A stretch of DNA of 64,000 nucleotides from an uncultured Eubacteriales bacterium. GTDB lineage: Bacteria > Bacillota > Clostridia > Tissierellales > Peptoniphilaceae. A model generated the notes under the pieces. The model did not search any database and was not told the DNA's origin. It was given only the letters and a program-made list of their open reading frames with translations. Each line of letters begins with the position of its first letter. Position 1 is the first letter of the stretch. Made by a program: the position numbers and the translations under genes. Positions 17,069 through 26,613 of this stretch are shown in pieces. The stretch lies in NCBI GenBank assembly GCA_900539225.1, contig UQBO01000001.1, positions 197,644-261,643 on the forward strand. Reading direction: 5' to 3'.

Positions 17069-17877
17069 TTAAAGATATTATAAGAAAAGCTTTAGCTGAT
17101 ATTGAAGCGTCAGGAAAAAATATACCTAATCCAATGGGCGAGATATATATACTTCTAGAGCATATAACGAGCAAGGATAAGCTGTTTTTAAGCTTGAACA
17201 AAGATTTTGATATTGATGAAAAAGAGTTTTTTACGCTTCTTAATAAGAGGTTAAACGATACGCCCATGGCTTATATCATAGGCAAGAAGCATTTTAGAAA
17301 CATTGTTCTAAAAACTGATGAAAGAGCTTTGATACCTAGGTTTTGTACAGAGGAATTAATTGACATTGTTAATGGCTTTATAAAACCAAATGATAGTGTA
17401 TTAGATATGTGCACAGGAACGGGAGCTATTGCTCTTGCTATTAAAGAAGAAAATATAAAAGTTGATGTTACTTGCTCAGATATTTCAGAAGATGCACTTA
17501 ATTTAGCAAAAGAGAATGCTGAGTTGAACAATTTATCTATAAATTTCATTTTATCTGATTTATTTGAGAATATTAGTGAAACTTATGATATACTAATATC
17601 AAACCCTCCATATATTTCTAGTGAAGAATATATGGGTTTGGAAAGGGATATATTCAAGGAGCCTAAACTTGCCTTAGTGGGCGGCGATTTAGGATATGAA
17701 TACTACGAGAAAATCATTAGACAGGCTAGAGCAAAGATTAAACGCATGGTATTTTTCGAGATTGGCTACGATCAAGGAAATATTGTAAAAGATATATTAG
17801 AAAAGAATAATTATAAAGATATTAAAATCTACAAAGACCTTGAAGGCTTTGATAGATTTATTTCTGCCTGCATTTAG
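17062..17877 (+). CDS. prmC: Release factor glutamine methyltransferase PrmC
   Basis: PrmC methylates the glutamine of the GGQ motif in release factors. The 271-residue protein has an N-terminal helical domain, the SAM motif [11 protein letters not shown] (about 115-125) and the hallmark NPPY at residues 181-184. It directly precedes its substrate gene prfA. The start is TTG 17062, overlapping the upstream stop, with GAAGAAGG about nine bases before. No in-frame ATG occurs near enough to preserve the N-terminal domain. Confidence 0.95.
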   Translation: MVVKDIIRKALADIEASGKNIPNPMGEIYILLEHITSKDKLFLSLNKDFDIDEKEFFTLLNKRLNDTPMAYIIGKKHFRNIVLKTDERALIPRFCTEELIDIVNGFIKPNDSVLDMCTGTGAIALAIKEENIKVDVTCSDISEDALNLAKENAELNNLSINFILSDLFENISETYDILISNPPYISSEEYMGLERDIFKEPKLALVGGDLGYEYYEKIIRQARAKIKRMVFFEIGYDQGNIVKDILEKNNYKDIKIYKDLEGFDRFISACI

Positions 17878-17888
17878 GAGATGAGAAA

Positions 17889-18959
17889 ATGTTAGAAAAA
17901 TTAAATTTTATTGAAGACAAGTATAAAGAACTTGGCGAAAAGGTTATGGATCCAGATCTTTTGAAAGACATGAAAGAGTATCAAAAGACAATGAAGGAAT
18001 ACTCTGACTTAAAGCCAATAGTTGATAGATATAAAGAGTATCAAGGTTATTTAAATGAGCTTAAGGATACTGAAGAGATGCTTGGCGAGAACCTCGATGA
18101 CGAGATGAGGGAACTTGCTAAGGAAGATTTAAAGAATTTACAAGAAAATATTGCCAAGGCTGAAGAAGACCTTAAAATTATGCTTATACCAAAGGACCCT
18201 AACGATGACAGAAACGTTATCGTAGAAATTAGAGGCGGTATAGGCGGCGAAGAAGCTGCACTGTTTGCAGGGGACTTATTCAGGATGTATTCTATGTACG
18301 CTGACAAGAGAGGCTACAAAACTGAAGTCATGAGTACAAACGAAACTGGTATAGGCGGCTTTAAGGAAGTTATCTTCATGATAAATGGTAAAGGCGCTTA
18401 CTCAAGACTAAAACATGAATCAGGCGTTCACAGAGTTCAAAGAGTTCCTGAAACTGAAGCCTCGGGACGTATACACACATCGGCAGCAACTGTTGCTGTT
18501 ATGCCTGAAGCTGATGACGTTGAAATAGAAATCAATGAAAACGATTTAAAGATTGATGTTTATAGAGCGAGCGGACACGGCGGACAATGCGTTAACACAA
18601 CTGACTCTGCTGTTAGAATCACTCACATTCCTACAGGACTTGTAGTTACTTGCCAAGACGAAAAATCACAATTAAAGAACAAAGAAAAAGCAATGAAGGT
18701 TCTTAAATCAAGACTATATGACAAGATGCTACAAGAACAAAATGATGAACTAGCTAAGCTTAAGAAGGGCCAAGTAGGTTCAGGAGATAGGTCTGAAAGA
18801 ATTAGAACATATAACTTCCCACAAGGAAGAGTAACTGATCATAGAATCAACTTAACTTTATATAGATTGGAAGACTTTTTGAATGGGGATTTAGATGAGA
18901 TGATAGACGCTCTACTAACTCACGAACAAGCAGAAAAATTAAAAGAATTGGAGGCATAA
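17889..18959 (+). CDS. prfA: Peptide chain release factor 1
   Basis: RF1 ends translation at UAA and UAG. The 356-residue protein is full length. It contains the recognition tripeptide region [17 protein letters not shown] (a PxT form with PET) and the catalytic GHGGQ at about residue 230, which PrmC from the preceding gene would modify. A ribosome site (TTAGGAGATGAG) precedes the ATG. The next gene starts one base after its stop, suggesting an extended operon. Confidence 0.97.
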   Translation: MLEKLNFIEDKYKELGEKVMDPDLLKDMKEYQKTMKEYSDLKPIVDRYKEYQGYLNELKDTEEMLGENLDDEMRELAKEDLKNLQENIAKAEEDLKIMLIPKDPNDDRNVIVEIRGGIGGEEAALFAGDLFRMYSMYADKRGYKTEVMSTNETGIGGFKEVIFMINGKGAYSRLKHESGVHRVQRVPETEASGRIHTSAATVAVMPEADDVEIEINENDLKIDVYRASGHGGQCVNTTDSAVRITHIPTGLVVTCQDEKSQLKNKEKAMKVLKSRLYDKMLQEQNDELAKLKKGQVGSGDRSERIRTYNFPQGRVTDHRINLTLYRLEDFLNGDLDEMIDALLTHEQAEKLKELEA

Positions 18960-18960
18960 G

Positions 18961-20181
18961 ATGAAAGCATCTCTTAGTATTAAGAAATCGATTTTAGCCT
19001 TGCAACACTTGATTGCTATGTTTGGAGCTACAGTTTTAGTTCCTATACTTACAGGACTTGATCCATCAGTAGCACTTTTCAGTGCTGGATGTGGTACACT
19101 TATATTCCACTATTGCACAAAGAAAAAAGTGCCAGTATTTTTGGGCTCATCATTTGCATTTATACCAGTTATAGTGCAAGTAGCTGAGCAATATGGCGAT
19201 CTTAGATACGCTCAAGGCGGTATGCTGGTAGCAGGTTTGGTCTATGTATTATTTTCATTCTTCATTAAAGGCATAGGCATAGAAAAAATACAAAAGATAC
19301 TACCGCCACAAGTAATTGGACCTATGATTATAGTTATAGGCTTCAATCTATTGCCAACAGCGTTTAATATGGCAAAGACATCATATATAGTAGCTGGACT
19401 TACACTTGCAGTTGCTGTAGCTTGGCCATATTTAGTTAAAGGTTTCTTAAAGCAAATATCTATACTCGTTGCAGTAATATTTGGCTATATACTATCAGTT
19501 GCTTTAAAACTTGTTGACTTTACAGCAATAAATAATGCTCAATATTTTGCAGTGCCAAACTTTACTTTGCCACTGTTTAATATTGAAGCTATTATAATCA
19601 TTGTTCCAATAATATTTGCTGTATTTATGGAACACTTAGGTGATATCACTACTAATGGAGCAGTAGTTGGACAAAACTTTGTAGAAGATCCAGGTCTTAA
19701 CAGAACTTTACTTGGCGATGGTTTAGCAACAGTATTTGCTTCACTTATTGGTGGACCAGCTAACACTACTTATGGCGAAAATACTGGAGTTTTAGCTATT
19801 ACAAAGAACTACGACCCATCAATACTAAGACTTGCAGCAGTCTTTGCCATCATCCTAGGATTTGTTGGTAAGCTTGGAGGCTTCTTAAGAACTATACCAC
19901 AAGCAGTTATGGGTGGCATATCAATTATGCTTTTCTCAATGATAGGCTTTATTGGATTTAGAAACATTAGAGATAATCATGTTAAATTAAATATAAAAAA
20001 TATCATAGTTATGGCAGCAATTCTTTTCATAGGATTTTCAGGCGGTTTATTTAAAGAGTTATTTGGCTTTACTATAGAGCTTCCTATAACTGAAAGTATC
20101 AGTCTTAACGGACTAAGCTTAGCAGCTATAGTTGGTATTTTATTAAACGCTATTCTTAATGGAGTGAAGAAGGATGCTTGA
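18961..20181 (+). CDS. uraA: Uracil permease (NCS2 family)
   Basis: This 406-residue NCS2 transporter with about 14 membrane segments is most like UraA/PyrP uracil:H+ symporters. Typical segments are QHLIAMFGATVLVP near the N terminus, the MEHLGDITTNG motif (about residue 222) and GENTGVLAITKNYDP (about 267). A xanthine substrate is less likely because the UraA-type motif around the substrate glutamates is kept. GGAGG from the prfA end supplies the ribosome site. No PyrR-type leader is visible. Its stop overlaps the cobB start. Confidence 0.9.
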   Translation: MKASLSIKKSILALQHLIAMFGATVLVPILTGLDPSVALFSAGCGTLIFHYCTKKKVPVFLGSSFAFIPVIVQVAEQYGDLRYAQGGMLVAGLVYVLFSFFIKGIGIEKIQKILPPQVIGPMIIVIGFNLLPTAFNMAKTSYIVAGLTLAVAVAWPYLVKGFLKQISILVAVIFGYILSVALKLVDFTAINNAQYFAVPNFTLPLFNIEAIIIIVPIIFAVFMEHLGDITTNGAVVGQNFVEDPGLNRTLLGDGLATVFASLIGGPANTTYGENTGVLAITKNYDPSILRLAAVFAIILGFVGKLGGFLRTIPQAVMGGISIMLFSMIGFIGFRNIRDNHVKLNIKNIIVMAAILFIGFSGGLFKELFGFTIELPITESISLNGLSLAAIVGILLNAILNGVKKDA

Positions 20182-20914
20182 TATTGATCTTTTGGTCCAA
20201 GAAGTAAAAAAATCAAAACACATGGTTTTCTTTGGAGGTGCAGGTGTTTCGACTGAGAGCGGTATACCTGACTTTAGAGGAGCAGGTGGCCTTTACAACG
20301 ACAGGCTTTATGAAGGATATGAACCAGAAGTGGTTTTGAGCAATTCATTTTATCGTGCTCATCCGGATATATTCTTTGACTTTTGCAGAGATAAGGTTAT
20401 ATATGAGAATGTTAAGCCAAATGAAGGACATAAGGCGCTTGCAAGACTTGAACAGATGGGTATACTAAAAGCAGTTATCACTCAAAACATAGACAATCTT
20501 CATCAAGACGCTGGCAGCAAGAAAGTTATTGAGCTTCACGGCAATATTAATAGGTCTTATTGCACTAAGTGCCATAAAGAATTTGACGCAATGTATATCA
20601 AGCACTCAAAAGGTGCTTGTACTTGTGATGAGTGCGGCGCATTGATTAAGCCGGATGTTGTTTTATACGGCGAAGCTCTAGATGATAATGTGATTAGTGA
20701 AGCTATAAGAGAGATATCTATGGCGGATTTGCTTTTAGTCGCTGGAACATCACTAAAGGTATATCCAGCAGCCGGACTAATTAGATACTTTAATTCAGAC
20801 AATTTAGTAATTATAAATAAGGATAAAACGTCTTACGATAGATATGCAAAACTTGTTTTTCATGAAGGTTTTGGAAAGATATTAAAAGAAGTGGTGGATA
20901 GAATTGACATATGA
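20174..20914 (+). CDS. cobB: NAD-dependent protein deacylase (sirtuin)
   Basis: This 246-residue sirtuin removes acyl groups from lysines using NAD+. The NAD-binding GAGVSTESGIPDFR spans residues 22-35. TQNIDNLHQ and the catalytic histidine in ELHGNINR follow. Two cysteine pairs (CTKC and CTC/CDEC) form the zinc site. It should act on acetyl-lysine as the general class does; determinants for succinyl substrates were not seen with certainty. It overlaps uraA by eight bases and the next flavoprotein gene by eleven. Confidence 0.95.
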   Translation: MLDIDLLVQEVKKSKHMVFFGGAGVSTESGIPDFRGAGGLYNDRLYEGYEPEVVLSNSFYRAHPDIFFDFCRDKVIYENVKPNEGHKALARLEQMGILKAVITQNIDNLHQDAGSKKVIELHGNINRSYCTKCHKEFDAMYIKHSKGACTCDECGALIKPDVVLYGEALDDNVISEAIREISMADLLLVAGTSLKVYPAAGLIRYFNSDNLVIINKDKTSYDRYAKLVFHEGFGKILKEVVDRIDI

Positions 20915-22121
20915 TGCTATAGTCATAGGAGCAGGTGCAGCAGCACTATTTTTTGGGGCTCTTAATAAGGATAAATTAAATATACTTATGCTTGAGCGAA
21001 ACGATAGAGTCGGCAAAAAGCTCCTTACTACTGGCAATGGCAGGTGCAACTACACTAACACAAAGCTTAATGAGAACCCATATAACGATAAGGCCTTTAC
21101 TTCATATATGATTGAAAAATATGGCTATGAGACAATTTTAGAAAAGTTCAAGGCTATGGGCATATATCCATATATGGAAGATGACAGAGTCTATCCTATG
21201 TCACTACAAGCGTCAAGCGTCCTTGACGTACTTAGATATGAAAATGATAGAAACAATATAAATATAAAAACTGATGTATTTGTAAAAAGCTTTCATAAAG
21301 CTGATGATATCTTTGTACTTAAAGATCAAAACTCAAATATTTATAAGGCTAAGAGCTTAGTTATAGCTTGCGGCGGCGCTGCTATGCCGAAATTTGGTTC
21401 AGACGCTAATCTATTTAAGCAAATAAAAGAGCTTGGTATATCTGTAATTGATACAAAGCCAGCTCTAGTACCATATGAGTGTGATTATAAGTACTTAAAG
21501 CACTTAGATGGATTTAGAGTAAAAGCAAAACTAAGTTTAAAAAAGGGAGATAAGATTATCAAAGATGATGTAGATGATGTTTTATTTACAAAATATGGCC
21601 TATCTGGCCCAAGTGTATTTCAATTATCTAGATACATTAAGGGCAAGGAAAGTGTTTATAAATTTAGCATAGACTTTTTTTATACATTTACTGAAGAAGA
21701 AATGTTTGCTTTATTAAGCGAAAGAAGAAAAGATTTAGGGCACAAGAGTCTAGATGTTTTTTTTATTGGTCTTATACACAAAAGGCTTATAATTCCTGTG
21801 ATAGATAGACTTGGTCTTGCTAAAGAAATGCTTGCTAAGGATTTAAGCGAGAATGATTTACATAAAATAATAAAAATATTAAAAGATTTTGAATTAGATA
21901 TTATAAAAAATAAAGGCTATGGCATTGGCCAGATAAGCCTTGGTGGAGTAGCTAGTAAAGAGATAAATAATAAGACTATGGAGTCAAAGAAAGTTTATGG
22001 ACTATACTTTATCGGGGAAGTCATTGACATAGACGGCCCATGTGGAGGCTACAATCTAAGCTTTGCGTGGTTATCTGCCATGGCGGCATATGACGATATA
22101 AGATCGAGGTGGAAGGCTTGA
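20904..22121 (+). CDS. HI0933/YhiN-like FAD-dependent oxidoreductase
   Basis: This 405-residue flavoprotein has an N-terminal dinucleotide-binding motif VIGAGAAALFFG and the family signature GKKLLTTGNGRCNYTN (about residues 37-52). The C-terminal FAD-contact segment GEVIDIDGPCGGYNLSFAW is also visible in shorter pieces. Members are annotated as aminoacetone oxidase or BaiN-like, but physiological substrates are uncertain. The start is TTG 20904 (GGTGG upstream), overlapping cobB; the nearby ATG is in another frame. Confidence 0.88.
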   Translation: MTYDAIVIGAGAAALFFGALNKDKLNILMLERNDRVGKKLLTTGNGRCNYTNTKLNENPYNDKAFTSYMIEKYGYETILEKFKAMGIYPYMEDDRVYPMSLQASSVLDVLRYENDRNNINIKTDVFVKSFHKADDIFVLKDQNSNIYKAKSLVIACGGAAMPKFGSDANLFKQIKELGISVIDTKPALVPYECDYKYLKHLDGFRVKAKLSLKKGDKIIKDDVDDVLFTKYGLSGPSVFQLSRYIKGKESVYKFSIDFFYTFTEEEMFALLSERRKDLGHKSLDVFFIGLIHKRLIIPVIDRLGLAKEMLAKDLSENDLHKIIKILKDFELDIIKNKGYGIGQISLGGVASKEINNKTMESKKVYGLYFIGEVIDIDGPCGGYNLSFAWLSAMAAYDDIRSRWKA

Positions 22122-23416
22122 TAAATTATCAAAAGAAATTTTATGAATATAAAGAAAAAGGTAAAAAGATAAATGTTTCCTTACTAGGAGCAGGCTTTAT
22201 GGGCAAGGCACTAGTAAGTCAATATATACAAAGCGGGGTTTTAAATCCCTTACTAATATCTTCAAGACATATTGAAGACGCGATTGATGCTTATCTTGCA
22301 GCAGGTATTGCTAGAGAAGATATTATTAAGATCACTAGCTCTGACGAAATTAGTGATTTAAATAAGTATTATATATGTGAGGACAAAGAGCTCTTATACA
22401 AATCAGAGCACATTGATTATGTAATCGATGCGACAGGAGAGCCAATTGTCGGCACTGAAATCAGTTACAACGCTTTAATGAATGGCAAAAATGTAATTAC
22501 ATTTAACTTAGAGAGCGATGTCTGCGTTGGAACAGTGCTTTCAAAGATAGCTGAAGAAAAAGGACTTATATATACAGGCATCGATGGCGACGAGCCAGGA
22601 ACAGTGCTTGAGCTTTATAATGAAGCTAAAATAATGGGCTTTGATGTTTTAGCTATTGGCAAAGGAAAGAATAATGAAGTCGATTTAGAAGCTAATCCGG
22701 ACACAGTAAGTGAATCTGCCAACGAAAAGGGCATTAAAAAAGAGATGCTAGCAAGCTTTGTAGACGGCACTAAGACCATGGTAGAGATGGCTACTATGAG
22801 CAATGCGACTGGATTTAGAGTGGATGTCGATGGCGGACACGGAATCAAATCCGATATCAAATCGCTTGACAAGAAACTTTGCCTTAAATCAGAAGGCGGC
22901 GTACTTAACTCATACGGCATAGTTGACTATGTCAATGGCATAGCGCCAGGCGTCTTTGTTATAGTTAAGAGCGACATAAAGAAGATTGATCACTTAATGA
23001 GATTTTTAAAGATGGGCGAAGGTCCAAATTATGTTTTATACAGACCTTACCATTTGACCAGCATAGAGACTATAAACACAGTATTAAAGGCACATTTCGA
23101 CAAGCTCGAAGCTATAAAACCTATATCTGAAATACCATACTCAGATGTAGTTTCTATTGCTAAGAAGGACATGAAGAAAGGCGAGAAGCTCGATTACATC
23201 GGAGGCTACACATTTTATGGCAAGTGCATGGACTTTGAAAAGTCAAGAGAAAAGAATTTAGTGCCTATATCCGTCATAAACGAAGGCGCAGTCCTTAGTA
23301 GAGATATTAAAAAGGGCGAAAATATTGATTATAATAGCGTAGAACTTGATAGTGAGACGCTTGTATATAAACTTAGAAAAGAAATAGAAGCAAAGTACGA
23401 AGCTTCAAGGAGGTAA
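22118..23416 (+). CDS. Homoserine-dehydrogenase-like NAD(P)-binding protein with SAF domain (COG4091-like)
   Basis: This protein of about 432 residues has a Rossmann motif LGAGFMGKAL, a central region typical of predicted homoserine dehydrogenases (VIDATGEP, NVITFNLESDVCVG, YTGIDGDEPGT), and a C-terminal SAF-like region with KKDMKKGEKLDYIGG. It lacks the usual C-terminal ACT domain and has no other threonine or methionine genes nearby, so the reaction is uncertain. The start is ambiguous. TTG 22118 has AGGTGG at good spacing and overlaps the upstream stop. GTG 22109 would add three residues. A GGAGG site for ileS lies in its 3' end. Confidence 0.75.
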   Translation: MINYQKKFYEYKEKGKKINVSLLGAGFMGKALVSQYIQSGVLNPLLISSRHIEDAIDAYLAAGIAREDIIKITSSDEISDLNKYYICEDKELLYKSEHIDYVIDATGEPIVGTEISYNALMNGKNVITFNLESDVCVGTVLSKIAEEKGLIYTGIDGDEPGTVLELYNEAKIMGFDVLAIGKGKNNEVDLEANPDTVSESANEKGIKKEMLASFVDGTKTMVEMATMSNATGFRVDVDGGHGIKSDIKSLDKKLCLKSEGGVLNSYGIVDYVNGIAPGVFVIVKSDIKKIDHLMRFLKMGEGPNYVLYRPYHLTSIETINTVLKAHFDKLEAIKPISEIPYSDVVSIAKKDMKKGEKLDYIGGYTFYGKCMDFEKSREKNLVPISVINEGAVLSRDIKKGENIDYNSVELDSETLVYKLRKEIEAKYEASRR

Positions 23417-23418
23417 TT

Positions 23419-26400
23419 ATGGACTTAAAAGCTTTATCAAATGATCGCGTAGCCGATAGAGAACATCAAATATCTGAATATTGGAAGAGTATCGATCTAC
23501 TTAAATTAACAAACGATAAAAGAGATAAAGACAATAGATATGTTTTCTTCGAAGGCCCACCAACAGCTAACGGAAAGCCTGGTATACATCACGTAAGTGG
23601 CAGAACACTAAAGGACTCTGTCTGCAGATATAAGGTTATGCAAGGCTACTACGTAAACAGAAAAGCCGGTTGGGATACTCACGGACTACCTGTTGAAATT
23701 GAAACTGAAAAACAATTAGGACTTCATAATAAACAAGATATAGAAAAGTATGGCGTAAAAGATTTTAATGAAAAATGTAAAGAGTCAGTATTTAAGTATG
23801 AGTCACTATGGAGACAGATGACTGAAAAGATGGCTTATCTAATTGATCTTGACAATCCATATATAACTCTTGATAATGACTACATCGAATCTACTTGGCA
23901 TATACTTGATAAGATGTTTAAGGATGGACTAATTTATGAAGGTCACAAGATTATGCCTTATTGCCCAAGATGCGGCACAGGACTTGCTTCACACGAAGTA
24001 GCTCAAGGCTATGAGATGATTAAAAGTGAATCAGCTTATGTTAAGTTCAAAAAGAAAGATGCTGATAATGAGTACTATCTTGCATGGACAACAACACCAT
24101 GGACTCTTCCTTCAAATGTAAGCTTAACAGTTAATAAAGATTTTGATTACATTAAGATAAAACATAAAGAGACTGGCGAGATACTTTACTTAGCTAAGTC
24201 ACTTTTCAAACAAGCACTTGAAAAAGACGCAGAAAACTATGAAATAATAGCTGAGATGAAGGGATCAGACCTAGTTGGAGGCGAGTACGAACAATTACTG
24301 CCATATTTACCTTGTGATAAAAAAGCTTTCTTCATAACAGAAGCTGATTACGTTACTATGGAAGATGGTACTGGTATAGTTCACACAGCACCAGCCTTTG
24401 GTGAAGACGACTATAATACATCAAGAAGATATGATTTACCAGTTCTTAATCCAGTTGACGAAGAGGGTAAGTTTACAGATACTCCTTGGAAAGGCATGTG
24501 GGTTATGGATGCTGACCCATTGATCATTGAAGAGCTAAAAAAAGAAAATAAATTATATAGAAAACAAAAGATAGAGCACAACTATCCACATTGCTGGAGA
24601 TGCCACACACCACTTCTTTATTATGCAAAACCATCTTGGTATATAGAAGTAACTAAGTTTAAAGACAAAATTGTTGAAAATAACAATACAGTTAATTGGT
24701 ATCCAGACTATGTTGGTGAAAAGAGATTTGGTTTCTGGCTAGATAACCTAAAGGACTGGGCTCTATCTAGATCAAGATACTGGGGAACACCACTACCAAT
24801 TTGGAAGTGCGAAGACTGCGGTCATATGGAAAGCGTTGGCTCAAGAAAAGAACTTAAGGAAAAAGCTATTGAAGATATAGATGAAAACATCGAATTGCAC
24901 AGACCATATGTTGACGACGTTCATCTAGAGTGTCCACACTGTCATGGCAAGATGACTAGAGAAAAGGATGTAATTGACGTTTGGTTTGACTCAGGCGCAA
25001 TGCCATTTAGCCAATGGCACTATCCATTCGAGCATACTGAAGACTTTGATCACAAGTTCCCAGCAGACTTCATCTGTGAAGGCATAGACCAAACAAGAGG
25101 CTGGTTCTACAGCTTACTTGCTATATCAACATATATGACTGGTAAGGCTCCATATAAAAACGTTCTTGTAAACAACTTAGTACTTGATAAGTACGGTAAA
25201 AAGATGAGTAAAAGCAGGGGCAATACCATAGACCCATTCGAGCTATTTGACGAATATGGTGCAGATGCTGTAAGATGGTATCTATTATACGTATCACCAG
25301 CTTGGACTACTAAGAAAGTCGATGTAGATGGCTTAAAAGACATCAGCTCGAAATTCTTTAACACACTTAGAAATGTATATAACTTCTTCTACATGTATTT
25401 ACAAACCGATGGCATTGATCCAAAGACATTAGACGTACCATATGAAAAGAGAAGCGATATAGACAAGTGGATACTTGCTAAATATAACAAACTTCTTCTA
25501 AATATCGAAGAAGAGATGGATAAGTTCGAGCTAACAAATGTAGTTAGAATGATACAAGATTTTGTAGTTGAAGATATATCAAACTGGTATATCAGACGTT
25601 CAAGAAGAAGATTCTGGGCTACAGAGCTTGATGATGATAAGAAGGCAGTTTTACAAACAACATACGAAATACTTCTTGGAGTTTCTAAGGTCATAGCACC
25701 ATTTGCTCCATATACAGCAGAAGAGTTCTATCAAAGACTTGGAGATCTAGAATCAGTTCACATAGACTATTATCCAAAGGCTAATAAAGACCTAATCGAT
25801 GAAAAACTTATTTACAAGATGGATTTAGTTCGTACACTTGTAAAACTAGGTAGATCATCAAGAGAGAATGCTAAGATCAAGGTAAGAATACCTCTTAACG
25901 AGATAGTTATCGATGGTAAGTATAGAGAAGACCTAGAAGACTTGACAGACTTAATCAAGGAAGAGCTTAACGTAAAGAACGTTTACTACGAAGATGATTT
26001 GAAGAAGTACATGAATTTCAACTTGAAGCCGAACTTCAAAGTTGCTGGCTCAATACTTGGATCAAAGATTAAGGACTTCACTAAGTATCTATTAAATGTT
26101 AATAGCATAGACTTTGTAGACAAGCTTGACCACGCTGATCAAACTGTTGAGCTTAATGGTGAAGCGACTGAAATCAAAAAAGATTATGTAGATGTAAGAA
26201 TCGAGTCCAAAGAAGGCTTTAATGTCGAAATGGAAAATGGTGTATTCATCATACTTGATACTAAGTTAACAGAAGAACTTCTTGATGAAGGCTACTTAAG
26301 AGAGTTTATATCAAAGGTACAACAACTTAGAAAGCAAAATGATTTCGACGTGCTAGATAAGATTAAGATCTATGTTGATGCAAATGATGATTTGAAAGCT

Positions 26401-26529
26401 ATCTTTGAAAAGTTCAAAGACTTTATACTAAAAGAAACAGTTGCAGATAGCATTGAATACAAAGAACTTGATGTAGAAGAAACAGACTTAAATGGTAAGA
26501 CTGTAAAGATATTTGTTGAAAGAATATAA
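23419..26529 (+). CDS. ileS: Isoleucyl-tRNA synthetase, eukaryote-like class (IleRS2) with GIHH motif
   Basis: This 1036-residue class I synthetase charges tRNA-Ile. Its length, N-terminal start and C-terminal region fit the eukaryote-like IleRS2 class that resists mupirocin. KMSKS is normal at residues 595-599. The HIGH position reads GIHH (residues 55-58, DNA 23581-23592) after PPTANGKP; this swapped form is known from IleRS2 enzymes with very strong mupirocin resistance. Editing-domain segments such as TAPAFGEDD are present. AAGGAGG precedes the ATG, two bases after the upstream gene, and no T-box leader is visible, so regulation differs from many Firmicute ileS genes. Confidence 0.95.
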   Translation: MDLKALSNDRVADREHQISEYWKSIDLLKLTNDKRDKDNRYVFFEGPPTANGKPGIHHVSGRTLKDSVCRYKVMQGYYVNRKAGWDTHGLPVEIETEKQLGLHNKQDIEKYGVKDFNEKCKESVFKYESLWRQMTEKMAYLIDLDNPYITLDNDYIESTWHILDKMFKDGLIYEGHKIMPYCPRCGTGLASHEVAQGYEMIKSESAYVKFKKKDADNEYYLAWTTTPWTLPSNVSLTVNKDFDYIKIKHKETGEILYLAKSLFKQALEKDAENYEIIAEMKGSDLVGGEYEQLLPYLPCDKKAFFITEADYVTMEDGTGIVHTAPAFGEDDYNTSRRYDLPVLNPVDEEGKFTDTPWKGMWVMDADPLIIEELKKENKLYRKQKIEHNYPHCWRCHTPLLYYAKPSWYIEVTKFKDKIVENNNTVNWYPDYVGEKRFGFWLDNLKDWALSRSRYWGTPLPIWKCEDCGHMESVGSRKELKEKAIEDIDENIELHRPYVDDVHLECPHCHGKMTREKDVIDVWFDSGAMPFSQWHYPFEHTEDFDHKFPADFICEGIDQTRGWFYSLLAISTYMTGKAPYKNVLVNNLVLDKYGKKMSKSRGNTIDPFELFDEYGADAVRWYLLYVSPAWTTKKVDVDGLKDISSKFFNTLRNVYNFFYMYLQTDGIDPKTLDVPYEKRSDIDKWILAKYNKLLLNIEEEMDKFELTNVVRMIQDFVVEDISNWYIRRSRRRFWATELDDDKKAVLQTTYEILLGVSKVIAPFAPYTAEEFYQRLGDLESVHIDYYPKANKDLIDEKLIYKMDLVRTLVKLGRSSRENAKIKVRIPLNEIVIDGKYREDLEDLTDLIKEELNVKNVYYEDDLKKYMNFNLKPNFKVAGSILGSKIKDFTKYLLNVNSIDFVDKLDHADQTVELNGEATEIKKDYVDVRIESKEGFNVEMENGVFIILDTKLTEELLDEGYLREFISKVQQLRKQNDFDVLDKIKIYVDANDDLKAIFEKFKDFILKETVADSIEYKELDVEETDLNGKTVKIFVERI

Positions 26530-26536
26530 ATTAACT

Positions 26537-26567
26537 AAGACTAGGGCAGATGCTCTAGTCTTTTTTG
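26537..26567 (+). terminator. Terminator after ileS
   Basis: AAGACTAGGGC (26537-26547) pairs with GCTCTAGTCTT (26552-26562) around the loop AGAT, followed by a T run. Confidence 0.88.
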
Positions 26568-26572
26568 CACAG

Positions 26573-26606
26573 ATCAATGGCCAGAGCATTTGCTCTGGCC
26601 ATTGAT
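26573..26606. repeat. Long perfect palindrome between converging genes
   Basis: Sixteen bases (26573-26588) are repeated perfectly in inverted orientation at 26591-26606 with two bases between. It lies between ileS and the convergent HerA-like gene. It is GC-richer than its surroundings and probably helps terminate minus-strand transcription, although no good T run follows on either side. Confidence 0.7.
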
Positions 26607-26613
26607 TTATAAA

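Noticed and set aside
23300..23418. T-box leader for ileS
   Set aside because: ileS starts two bases after the upstream gene, so there is no leader space.
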